From Elymus sibiricus (Eukaryota > Streptophyta > Magnoliopsida > Poales > Poaceae), in assembly GCA_039707655.1 (NCBI GenBank), contig CM077665.1, positions 291,342,205 to 291,406,204 on the forward strand: a DNA stretch of 64,000 bases, in the 5' to 3' direction. Of this stretch, positions 55,242 through 64,000 are shown in pieces. Positions within the stretch are counted from its first letter, which is position 1, and each line of letters starts with the position of its first letter. The notes beneath the pieces were generated by a model, which worked only from the letters and a program-made list of their open reading frames with translations, had not been told where the DNA came from and did not search any database. Made by a program: the position numbers and the translations under genes.

Positions 55242-55282
55242 AAATGATGCAAAGGAAGCATGGCAATATCATCACAAGAAAA

Positions 55283-55981
55283 TCAAATGCTAATAACCAT
55301 GGGTTTGTCATCTATGCCATATGTCCAAATTGGGTTTATTTTAATGGCATATCCATAGTTACTACGATGAGATTGTAAAGATGCAATATAAGTGATCTCA
55401 TGCATAGCATATGACAAGTCAAGCGAATTGTCAAACATGATGTGACCAATAGAATTTTTACAAGGTATCCTATGAAACATGGCAGCATAACTAATAGGCT
55501 CCACATGAGGATTGTCAAACTCATCATAAGTGGGCAATTCATTACATGAGGAAGTCGCATAACCATGAAGCATGAAAATAGGGTGATCATCGTCATGCAA
55601 GCAATCAATGTCCATGAGTGGGACAAGAGCATCACCTTCACCTATGTTACCTTTGTCATTCCACACATGTGGTGTAGGTGAGGTCACATAGACCAACTCG
55701 TGGTTCTCGTCATCGTGATGGAACCATGTGGGGGGTGCATCAAATTCCACCATGGCCACCGTCTCGTCCAAATGGAGGACGAAGTCGTTAAGGATCAGCG
55801 CGTCATCGTATATGGGACCTATCACCAAAGGAGAAGACACAATAGAGGTAGAGGTCAAGTTGTTAGAAATCAAAATGGCCTCACATGCCCTATCAACTAC
55901 CTCACTCTCTCTATGTGGTGGTGGCTCACTCACTCCCTCTTGGTAGGTGCACTCATACTCACATATGGTGGAGTCACTCAT
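55283..55981 (-). pseudogene. TE-8 acidic frame following gag
   Basis: It continues in the same frame as the piece before it (TAG at 55988-55990) for 232 codons. It is acidic, rich in Asp, His and Pro, with short clusters such as DDALILNDF and DDDHPIF. It has no recognised domain. The ATG at 55981-55979 is probably internal to a larger original frame. Confidence 0.6.
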
Positions 55982-55990
55982 CTCACTCTA

Positions 55991-57412
55991 GTGGTGGGGG
56001 TTGTGGCTCTCCTCACAAGGGAATTGGGGCAACTCATCATATATGGGGCTAGTGGTGAAGTCACTCTCACTCTCAATATGGTGGCAAAAGTCTCTCAACT
56101 CAACTCCAAACGTCGCCGTAGTCGAAGGGAAAATCCCATGCTCAACCATCTCGTCACCGTCGCCATGGATGAAGGCCGAAGATGGCACATCATCACTCTC
56201 GCCTCCAAAGATGGAAACATCATCCATGCTCGCCACCTTGTCGCTCGCCTCCAAAGCATGTTCCTTGAGTGGCTCCGTAGTTGTAGTCGTCGCCGCACCG
56301 TCTTCAAAAAGAGTCATGGTAGACTCGGCATCGTCAGTGCCACAAAGAGGGATGGCGGTGAAGTCGAACTTGGGAGCGTCGTCTTGGAGCTCGTCGGGCT
56401 TGGACATCTTGGTGGTACCATACTCATGCTCGTAGTCGTGGAGCTTGGTCGTCGCGAAGTGTGCTTGGGGTGGAGAAGCCTTGGCCTTCTTGAGTTCTTG
56501 AACCGCCTTGAGAGCACCAATGTAGAGGTCATCGAGAGACTTCTAGGTGTTGTTGAAGATCGTCTTGGCGATGTTGTTGTTCAATCCCGTCGTGAAGTGG
56601 TACTTCATCCAAATGGGGTCGTCCACTCCGGCTCGTCGCATGGCTGTCATCATCTCCATGAAGTACTCGTTGAGGGACTTGGATCCTTGTATGGTGTTCT
56701 CCAATTGGCGTTGAAGATGTTCTGTGTACTTGGATGGCACAAATTCTCGCCTCATAGCTTTCTTCGTCTTGGACCAACTCATGTCTAAGATCTTCGAAGG
56801 TGTGTGAAGCCACCATGTTGACACGTAGTCGTGGAAGTTTCTTGTGGCACACTTCACTTGATCTTCGGAAGGGACTTTAAGTAGCTTGAGGTAGGTGTCC
56901 ATCTTGCGCTCCCACTCGAGGTACTCTTCGGGGTCATGAGTCCCATAGAATGGAATGTCGAAGTCGTAGTAGCTCGTGGAAGTTGCGGTCTTGAGCTTGG
57001 GGAGCTTCTCTTGAGGTGTTTGTCGGCGAAGATGTCGCATATCCAAAGGTGAAGATTCCTTGAAGTCACTTGGCGAAGATGCCAAGGTAGGTGGTGAAGT
57101 CATCAAGCGGTGGTTGGTGTCGAGCTCATGACCTTCACTCTTGTTCTTTGTTGGACGCCTTGATGTTGGCGTCGTTATTTCTTCATGTCTTTGATGGTGT
57201 CAATGCCGGTGCGATCTTGCTGGAGATGGTAGCTCGGTAGCATGTGCACTTGAGCGTCTTCTCGAAGATGAGGAAGACCTCTTGCCGGTGTTGATGAGGA
57301 CCTTGAGATCCTCCATTTGAGCATCCAACTTGGTGTCGATGGTTTTCTTCATGGCATCGAACTCGTCGTTGTTGTTGTAGACCGAAGGAGATGATGTGCT
57401 TTGCCTATCCAT
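55991..57412 (-). pseudogene. TE-8 gag
   Basis: The probable start is ATG 57412-57410 (MDRQSTSS), followed by a coiled-coil segment and a Ser/Arg-rich stretch to a stop at 57202-57200. After damaged sequence the same frame reopens by 57103. The capsid domain follows with DPEEYLEWERKMDTYLKL, RNFHDYVSTWW, SWSKTKKAMRREFVP and LNEYFMEMM, which is the Ty3/gypsy retrotransposon gag pattern. A TAG at 56545-56543 interrupts; the frame goes on as KSLDDLYIGALKAVQELKK to 55988. No zinc knuckle is seen. Confidence 0.85.
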
Positions 57413-59050
57413 CACAAGACTTGAGCAAGGGTAAGTATGAAATGAGATAAACAATACCAATATACCGTTCCCAAAGTTGAGAATGTATCCCGTTTCACTC
57501 AATGTGGAATGAAAGAATAGGGGAATTGGTACCGGACTTGTTCACTCACACCTACAATGTAAAGCTTATCGAGTGGCTTGGTTACGACAAGTGACACAAA
57601 ATTCAAGCAAATGTTAATCCAAGATATCGAAAATGTTGAGGAAGATTCATAAAATTTCAATGCAAAGCAAATAGATCAATAGCTATGGTAGCACGAGGAA
57701 CACACACACGAATAGATAAATGGGATCCGCGCAACCAAGGAATGAGCACAAAATGTGAGAGACCCGGAAGAAGCTCTTGTTGCACGGATCCTAGAGAGAC
57801 AATAACTCGATTGCTCAAATGGGCTAGATACGCGCTTGTGCACCAACCTAGAAGAGTAAACGTGCCATCTTCAATCCCAAGTATGCTATGTATGTATGAT
57901 CCAAGTGTATGTACTATGCAAAATGTCTCAATGCTATTGCTATTGCTGATAAGCTCTTTTGTATCTCGTCTTTTGCTTAAAAGCTTTTTGCTCTTTTTTT
58001 GATACTATGCTTGATGCTTGAACCAAGATATGAGACTAGTATGAAGGATATGCACGGGAGAGACTTATGGCACAATGTAGGTAACAAGATGGTTGCATGC
58101 TAAAATTAGCTATGCGACATAAGAGTATCACTACGGCGCACAAGTAACGTGGCCCGGAAATTCTCAACTCGCTAGTCTAAATGGGTAAGGTACGCAATAG
58201 GCTCGGAGCGATCAATGCAATGGCAAGGAAGTAGACAATGAATGTCGTCGAGGTTACCGTCCTTGCTTAAGGTTGGGGTGCCAAAAGGCGAAGTGGCCGA
58301 TGTCGATGTCGAGGCCGTGGCGATGATGAGCGGCAGTGTTGTCGACATAGAACCGTCCCTAATTAGCCGAAACACCTTAGGAAACGGACTCCGCAACTCA
58401 AAATCTCAAACAAAATTGGGTTAGGGTGGCGGAAGTTTATGGCGGGAACACTATGCGGAAGTTATGGTGGTTTCCTAGGCAAAGATGCAAATATGCAAAA
58501 AATTGATGGAGTCAAATGGTGTTGGAAATAAAATTTTGAGATGGAGGGTGTCAATAGCTACAAAACGAGCTAAAGAACGTCAAAATCGGAGTTCAGATGA
58601 ATTAGTCATGGGCAAAACAAGAAATCAGCCGTGTCAGTTCTGGGGTTACCCGGACATCCGGGAGAGGGTCCGGATGATCCGGGTTCAGCTTCCGGATTTC
58701 CGGTGTTTGGGCTACCCGGACATCCGGGAGAGGGTCCAGCTGATCCGGGTGATGTCTGGATGATACGGGTCCGTGTCCGGATGATCCGGGCAGGTCAAAC
58801 TGCTCGGGATTTTCTCTCGGGGGTCAAAATTGATGGAGAAAAAGAAAAAATGGGTGGATTTTGCGGTGAGAAAGCTAGATCTACTTGCCAAACACGAATT
58901 CCATCGATCAAAATCAATAAAATCTCACAAGAACTAACAAATCACAAAAAATTGGTATGCCTGTTTTTGTGAGGATTTTCGAATTGTGACAAAAACACAC
59001 AAAAATTGGCTAGAAAACGAAGGGGATGACTCCAAATTCATGAGAAACGT
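57413..59050 (-). other. TE-8 5' leader
   Basis: About 1.6 kb between PBS and gag. No ORF stands out. At 58640-58790 a 78-bp-spaced pair of CCCGGACATCCGGGAGAGGG units (about 58649 and 58717) and several GGATGATCCGG motifs repeat the U3 motif. Confidence 0.7.
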
Positions 59051-59063
59051 GGCTCTGATACCA
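59051..59063 (-). other. TE-8 primer-binding site (initiator tRNA-Met)
   Basis: The minus strand reads TGGTATCAGAGCC, three bases from the LTR end at 59067. This primer differs from the tRNA-Asp PBS of TE-1, TE-5 and TE-7. Confidence 0.88.
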
Positions 59064-59066
59064 ATA

Positions 59067-59532
59067 TGATATGGGGCACACCCGTGTGTGTTGATCTTTC
59101 ATGAATTGGAGGGGGACTCCACGAAGAACACGGGGAAGAACAAGGAGAAATCATAAGAGAAACTCTCAAGAACAAGTCCAATCACACATCCACTAGACTC
59201 ACATCCACATAAGATCCACAAAGGTACAAGAACAAAAAAGGAAAAAAAAATACATGGTAGAGTTCATCCCAAATCCCGTGGGGATATGGGGCCTTGAATG
59301 CACTAGGGATCTTCCCTCGCAAGGGGGTCTTGACATCCACTAGGGGGTCTTCTCTCGTAGAGGCATCTACTCCATGGGAGAGGTAGTGAAAGGAGCTAGG
59401 CTCAACTATCTATGAGCTAAACCATTGCTAACCCTAGAAATGAGGAAGGGGTGGAGTATATATAGTGCTAGCCACGAAAGGGTAAGTGAGAGGGAGATAC
59501 ATGGGCCTCGGGCCCGTCACGCACACAGGCAT
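59067..59532 (-). repeat. TE-8 5' LTR, part (rest beyond TE-11)
   Basis: It matches the 3' LTR 40148-40524 plus 41403-41499, then stops where TE-11 begins. The minus-strand TATA (CTATATATACTCC) is at about 59466-59454. The U3 part with the palindromic repeats is missing here because TE-11 lies in between. Confidence 0.8.
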
Positions 59533-60401
59533 TGTCGGAATCGGGGCTCCGCGGACCCAAGAAGGTTCGAACTCTGGGGCGTGTGCGAAGATCTGAACCA
59601 GATCTAGCCTCAAGCTCGCCACCCCGCGGCCAAGCCTCGTCGAATACGTGTGAGCGAGCAAGAAGATGAACACAGAGATTTACCCAGGTTAGGGCCACCT
59701 TGCGGTGTAAGACCCTACTCCTGATTTTAGTGGATTGGCCTCACGAGGAGGATGGGGATGAACTAGTACAGTGATTGAGTGACCTCGCGAGGGCTCCGAG
59801 GTGGGGATGGATCGATCCCTTCTACAGTGGAGGCTAGTCCCTATTTATAGTGACCTTGGTCCTCTTCCCTTATCGCACAGGCGGGAAGGGATCCCACAAC
59901 AACCAATTTTGAAAGGGGACAAGAGGTACATCTTATCCTGATGGAAAGTGGTCTTCGCCTGCAAAGCTTCCGGGCGTGACGCAGAGGTGGGCTCGGTGAT
60001 GACATCCGTCCCGCCGAGATCGTGGTCTTGGTCTTGTTGCACCAGAATGGAAAGCTTTGGGGGCCTTCCTCGGGAACCTGTGCCTGCCCTCGCTCCCTTA
60101 GCACCGAAGAGGAAGCTGCCCCCTCTGCGCCCGCTGGCGCCCGCCTGGCCTTGGTCGTCATGGCTCACATCATCGCAGCCTCATGAGGCCGGGTACCTGC
60201 ATAGAAATCTCCGCTCCTCGGGAGGTAGCCTGGGGAGGCCACTCCTCTGAAGGTCTTGGCGTTGTTCGCCTCGCGAGGCTGGGGCTCTCGTGAGGGCCTT
60301 GTCTTGGGGGTCTTGCCGCTAAACCGTACCAGGCCGTCGAGGTGGGCCACGCGCTGGGCCGCAGGCAGATCTGGGTACCCCTGATCCCAGAACGCCGACA
60401 G
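59533..60401 (-). repeat. TE-11 3' LTR, 869 bp
   Basis: The minus strand starts TGTCGGCGTTCTGGGATC at 60401 and ends GGGCCCCGATTCCGACA-like at 59533. A minus-strand TATA (CTATAAATAGGG) is at 59850-59839, about 550 bp into the LTR. Confidence 0.78.
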
Positions 60402-60418
60402 TAGCCCCCAGGCCCAAG
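60402..60418 (-). other. TE-11 polypurine tract
   Basis: The minus strand reads TTGGGCCTGGGGGCTAC immediately before the LTR TG. Purine-rich; fixes the orientation of the element. Confidence 0.65.
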
Positions 60419-60724
60419 GCATGCCTGTCCTGGCTTCGAGGCGAAGGCAAGAAGCGAAGGGCGAAAACGCCGCGGGCCCCCAATCACCTGCGGGCCAGGC
60501 TCGACGCGTGGCACGTGGTAGGACGCGGACGCCTCCTCTCCCACGTCACCGCGACAACTGCCCAGGCTAACAAAAGCCTGGCGCCCACTGCTGAGCTATC
60601 ATTGCTCTTCTTCCTTGCGATTTTGCTCCCCTGCTCAGATCCCCTTTCCTTCGCGAGAACCTCCTCCAGATTTTGGCACAGCGCCGTCCATCCTCTTGCT
60701 CCCCCAACATCAAGGATTCTTCAG

Positions 60725-63700
60725 ATGGCGCCTGCCGGGAAGTCGAAGTCTGAGGCTCAGGCCTCGGCGTCCTCTTCTCCCTTGCCGGCGCTTACGGCAT
60801 CCACCATCGCCAAGGAGGGGGACCTCTCCCCAACACTTTCGTTGACGGCGGGCAACTCCAATGAGTGGGGGCAGACCTTAATCTGGTGCGGCTCTGCGGT
60901 GCAGCGCACCTTGGTGAAAACAGTCTACCCCTTCTTCCTCCACAGCGTCTTCTCCGGGCTCGTCCCGCCCTTCTCGGGGTTCTTCACCGCCATCCTTGGG
61001 CATTACGGTATCCAGGCCCTCCATCTTCAGCCCAATTCCATCCTGCTCCTATCTGTCTTCGCCTTCTACTGCGAGGCCTTCGTAGGCGTGAGGCCCTCAG
61101 TGGCCCTCTTCCGCCACTCCTTCAGCCTGCGGCTCCATGAGAGCATGCACCGGTCGGCGTGCGTCTCCTTCGTCGCTGTCCAGAGCGGGAATGTGCTCCT
61201 GAAGGCCGGGAAGAAGGTGGAGGGCTTCAGGCACCGCTGGGTCTTCCTGGATGCCCAGGGCCTCGATCCGCGCCTGGTGCTCCTGACGGAGCTGCCCGAG
61301 AAGACCCTCGCGTGGGGCTCCACGAAGCTCACCGATCCCCGAGCGAAACCCCTCTTGGAGCGGATCTCCTTGGATATGGAGGCCAAGAAGCTAAGCAGGG
61401 CGATGATACTGAAGGAGTTCCTGACGCAGTGCCTGACGCCGCTCCAGTCGCACTCGAAGCCTATGTGGGGGTACCGGGGCGCGGAGGACAACATCAAGCT
61501 CCAGTCCGCCAGCCTGACAGGCGAGGAGCTGGACAGGGCCTTGGCTACCCTGCTCCTCAGTGATCCGGGGGGCCTCCCCGAGGCCTACACCCCGCTATAC
61601 CGTCATGAGGATAGGGGGGAGCTGGTCGCCGCCATGCCCGCCTTCGACGATCTGGGGGTTACGCCACCCAAGCACCCCAATTCCCCCGTGCCAGTGTCCT
61701 CCGGCGACACCAACGGCGAGGAAGACTCGGAGGAGACTGAGGATGATGACCTGGAAGAGGTGTCCCCCCCGTCGCAGAGCAAGCTCCTCCGCGACCTCGA
61801 TGACGACGATATCGACGAGCCCCTAGATGCGGACTCCCCGCGCTTCACCAGGGTCCTCAGGAGGTCAGGGCCTACCCCCTAGGCCACGCGGGCATCTGGC
61901 CGGGCGACCTCGAGGAAACGCGCGGCCCCGCCTCCTCCGGAGGACTCCCCACGCTCCAGCAAGGCGATTGAGACGCCGGTCTCGTCCCCGTCCGAGCCAT
62001 AGCCGAAAGGTGGGGTGGCCGCTGCTGGGTCAGACGTGGCCTCTCTGGCCGTGGCCCCTCAGGGCGATCTCGCCACCTCTCTGGGCGGCAGCGCCATGAC
62101 GAAGAAGGGCGGGAGCATCCCGACCATCGCCAAGGTGGAGAGGAAGAGGAAGTGGATTGTGCCTGAGGAGTAAGTAACCTGCCTCGCCTTTGGTCGATTA
62201 TAGATTGCGCGCATACTCACGGCCCCTTCTCCTCTCGATGACCAGGGCGACGACGAGCTGAAGAAGAGGAAGGCGAGCACCGAGCCGAAGGAGCCCAATG
62301 TCCAGAGGGCGCCGTCAGCCTCTGGCCGCGGACGCGGCGGGGGCGGAAGGGCATGACGCCAACCCAGCGCAACCCTCGGGCGCCCCTGCAACACCGCACC
62401 CGGGCACACGGGTGTGACGTCTACTCATGGCGCCTTGCCGACGCCGCTTGGGAGGCCGGGCTCCGGGAGTGTCGAGGCTCACGAGGCGGCACTCCTTGCC
62501 GCGGCCGTGGCCACCCCAGCGCCGGTGGAGGGGGCGATTTCCCACCCACTTATTGCGGAATCTGCCCCTGAGGACGCAGCGATACAGCTACAGGAGGATC
62601 CAGCCCCCGTGGGCCAGTAGGCTGTGAAGTCGTCCGCCCTCGTCGTGCCCGAGGAGAAACTGGAGCCTCCGGCGCCCCAAGTCTGCCACACCACTACCCC
62701 CTTGGACACAACACCCACCGACGTGCTGGTGCCGCCTCCTGGTCAGGCCCTTGCCCTCGCGAACCGCGGCCCTCTGATCAGGCCCGACGCCTTGGATGAG
62801 GCCTATACCGCGCTCGGCCGGATCCGGGCCGACCTCCAAGATGCCGACAGGTGCCTCGTGAGGGAGCGCCTGGGGCTTATTTCTGTGTGGCTCCAGGCTG
62901 ACGCGGCCACCAAGACGGCCTGGGGTTGGGCTGAGGCTGCCACCACGGAGAGTAGGAAGGAGGCCGCCGAAGCCAAGGCGGCTCACGACGCGGCGCTGGC
63001 CGAAGCAGGATCTGCCGCGGAGCTCCGCGGTGAGGCAGAGGCCAACCTGAAGGCCCTTCAGGAGGAGCAAGCCGTGCACGCACAACGGCTCCACCAGCAG
63101 GAGGAGGACCTCAAGGCCCACGAGGCGAAGCTCGCCGATCATGACTCCGTGCTGTCCCAGGTGACTGTTGACCAAGCCACGGAGCGCGAGCATCTGGCCA
63201 AGCTGAAGGAGGAGGTAGTAGAAGCCCAGACGTCCCATGCCCGACATGTCTCCGATGCGACAGCCCAGCTGGATGCCAGGGAGAAGACCCTTGCCGCTGC
63301 TAAGAAGAAGGCGACCGGGGAGCGCGATGTCTTCCCCTCCATCGAGCTCAGGCTTCGCCAGGCGCTGCACTCCATCTGCAGGGGAGGATTCAAGGAGCCA
63401 CTGGTGACTCCTAAGGGCGGCTACACAGGGTTCTCCTCCAAGCTCGCTGAGGTGCTCGAAGGTGCTGCCGCCAAGGTGGACGCCATCCTGGAGGGCGAGA
63501 GCCACGACCTTTTCTCCATGGCCGCGACGCGTGTCTTCAGCCACCTCTACCTCCGCAAGCCCGGCTTTGATTTCGACGCGGTGATCGTCCCGGTTGCCCC
63601 TAAGTCTCACGCCGCTGTGGCGGCGGCCGTGAAGGATTCCGTGGATGCGCTGGTGAAGAAGTTCGCCTGCGTCCCTGACGCCGGCCCCCCTGCGGTGGAG

Positions 63701-63805
63701 GCGAGCGGTGGCGACAACGGTGGCGGTAGAGATGTTGACGACGAGCTCGCCGTGACTGGGACAAGCGGCGGCGGCGGCCATGGCGATGACGGCTCCTCCT
63801 CCTAG
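60725..63805 (+). pseudogene. TE-11 antisense gene, 'putative gypsy type transposon' type, with stops
   Basis: It starts at ATG 60725 (MAPAGKSK). Exon 1 runs to about 62169 with in-frame TAG at 61880-61882 and 62000-62002. Its core (VYPFFLHSVFSGLVPPFSGFF, GIQALHLQPNSILLLSVFAFYCEAFVGV) is the domain known from grasses as putative gypsy type transposon. An acidic tail with Asp/Glu runs follows. A GTAAGT donor at 62170 and an AG at 62244-62245 suggest a 76-nt intron, although the phase is off by one. The second part (62246-63805, TGA at 62354-62356, TAG at 62618-62620) has a long Ala/Glu/Lys coiled coil. It ends in a domain with FSSKLAEVLEGAAAKVDAIL and ATRVFSHLYL. The function is unknown; it is a retroelement passenger, not a host gene. 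Confidence 0.75.
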
Positions 63806-64000
63806 ATTTCAACCTGCGACATTTATCATGCCTCGTGGAGGCGTAAGACTTGTTTGAGTTTGCAAAACATTCAGTGCTTGTAATAACCGTTTGAATTCTG
63901 TGGTTTCCTTTCGTGCTTTGTTTCCTTCCTGCTTGCCTTAGTGCTCTGCGTTGGTAGGGCCCAATCCCGCGCATACCTCGACCGCCGTTGGGGCGTCCGG
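63806..64000 (+). other. Downstream of TE-11 antisense gene
   Basis: About 195 bp of T-rich sequence with no ORF. It would be the 3' untranslated region of the antisense gene and the spacer toward the integrase end of TE-11. Confidence 0.4.

Larger units (their letters stand above)
40148..59532 (-). mobile_element. TE-8: gag-only LTR retrotransposon, minus strand, with nested TE-9 and TE-10
   Basis: On the minus strand: 5' LTR (59532-59067, cut by TE-11), PBS for initiator tRNA-Met, leader of about 1.6 kb, gag, a long frame rich in His, Cys, Met and Asp, a PPT within the coding end (42051-42039), and 3' LTR (42038-40148). Without TE-9 the interior is about 6.3 kb and contains no protease, RT, RNase H or integrase motif. 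I first placed the LTR end at 41492; the PPT and the abrupt end at TE-11 show it extends to 42038, giving about 1.0 kb per LTR once TE-10 is removed. Confidence 0.8.
59533..64000 (-). mobile_element. TE-11: Ty3/gypsy-type element (Tat-like by layout), 3' end only
   Basis: The LTR 59533-60401 is followed on the right by a PPT on the minus strand, so it is the 3' LTR of a minus-strand element that extends past the window. Next to the LTR a long antisense gene lies on the plus strand, in the same relative position as in TE-9. GC content is far higher than in the other elements. It inserted into the TE-8 5' LTR. The left flank GGCAT (59528-59532) is the expected TSD. No pol is visible, so the lineage is inferred. 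Confidence 0.75.

Noticed and set aside
55700..56788. A 362-aa plus-strand ORF.
   Set aside because: It lies opposite the TE-8 gag frame, where codon bias of the real gene leaves the reverse strand open. It has no recognisable domain.
60725..63805. A GC-rich host gene with introns.
   Set aside because: The protein type is known from grass retroelements, it is next to an LTR with PPT, and it carries in-frame stops.

Overview
The window is a stack of nested transposable elements from a large grass genome, most likely Triticeae (wheat, barley, rye or Aegilops). The pointers are the LTR termini (TGATACGTCTCCAACGTATC; TGTAACATCCC; TGTTGGAGATATGCCC on the minus strand), primer-binding sites (PBS) matching tRNA-Asp and initiator tRNA-Met, a Stowaway MITE with CTCCCTCCGTTCC ends, and insertions inside insertions. 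I found no convincing host gene, tRNA or rRNA gene. Family names are withheld because they need a TREP/RepBase search; elements are numbered TE-1 to TE-11 in order of position.

Left block (1-32389). TE-1 (1-7923, minus) is an LTR element without pol; its left LTR runs off the window. It sits in an LTR fragment, TE-2 (7924-8684, minus), which lies in the decayed interior of TE-3 (8685-29676, plus). The 3' LTR of TE-3 is about 3.8 kb and is split by TE-4, a Ty1/copia element (13734-29394, minus; target-site duplication, TSD, CCTAC). TE-4 is split between reverse transcriptase and RNase H by TE-5 (15744-23474, plus; TSD TTAAG), a sister copy of TE-1 that carries a Stowaway MITE (18857-19115). 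TE-3 abuts TE-6 (29677-32389, plus), the 3' end of a distant relative of TE-1/TE-5.

Right block (33123-64000). TE-7 (33123-40147, plus) is another pol-less relative of TE-1. Its 3' LTR is cut by TE-8 (40148-59532, minus), an element with gag, no visible pol, and a long His/Cys/Met-rich reading frame. The 3' LTR of TE-8 contains TE-10, an 870-bp terminal-inverted-repeat element with 8-bp TSDs. The interior of TE-8 contains TE-9 (42538-53287, plus; TSD CACAT), a nearly complete Ty3/gypsy element with gag, protease, RT, two RNase H domains, integrase and a spliced antisense gene before the 3' LTR. The 5' LTR of TE-8 is interrupted by TE-11 (59533 to window end, minus), of which we see the 3' LTR and another long antisense gene.

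How the parts relate. TE-4, TE-9 and probably TE-11 are or were autonomous; all visible coding regions now carry stops or frameshifts. TE-1, TE-5 and TE-7 (and probably TE-6) form one non-autonomous group. Their shared features are a tRNA-Asp PBS, one gag-like ORF, 3 kb or more of untranslated interior with a repeated AAGCTTGGGGATGC motif, and that same motif as polypurine tract (PPT). They would need enzymes from another element. The most interesting material is that repeated motif and duplicated PBS, the pol-less TE-8 with a palindromic motif in both U3 and leader, and the antisense genes in TE-9 and TE-11.
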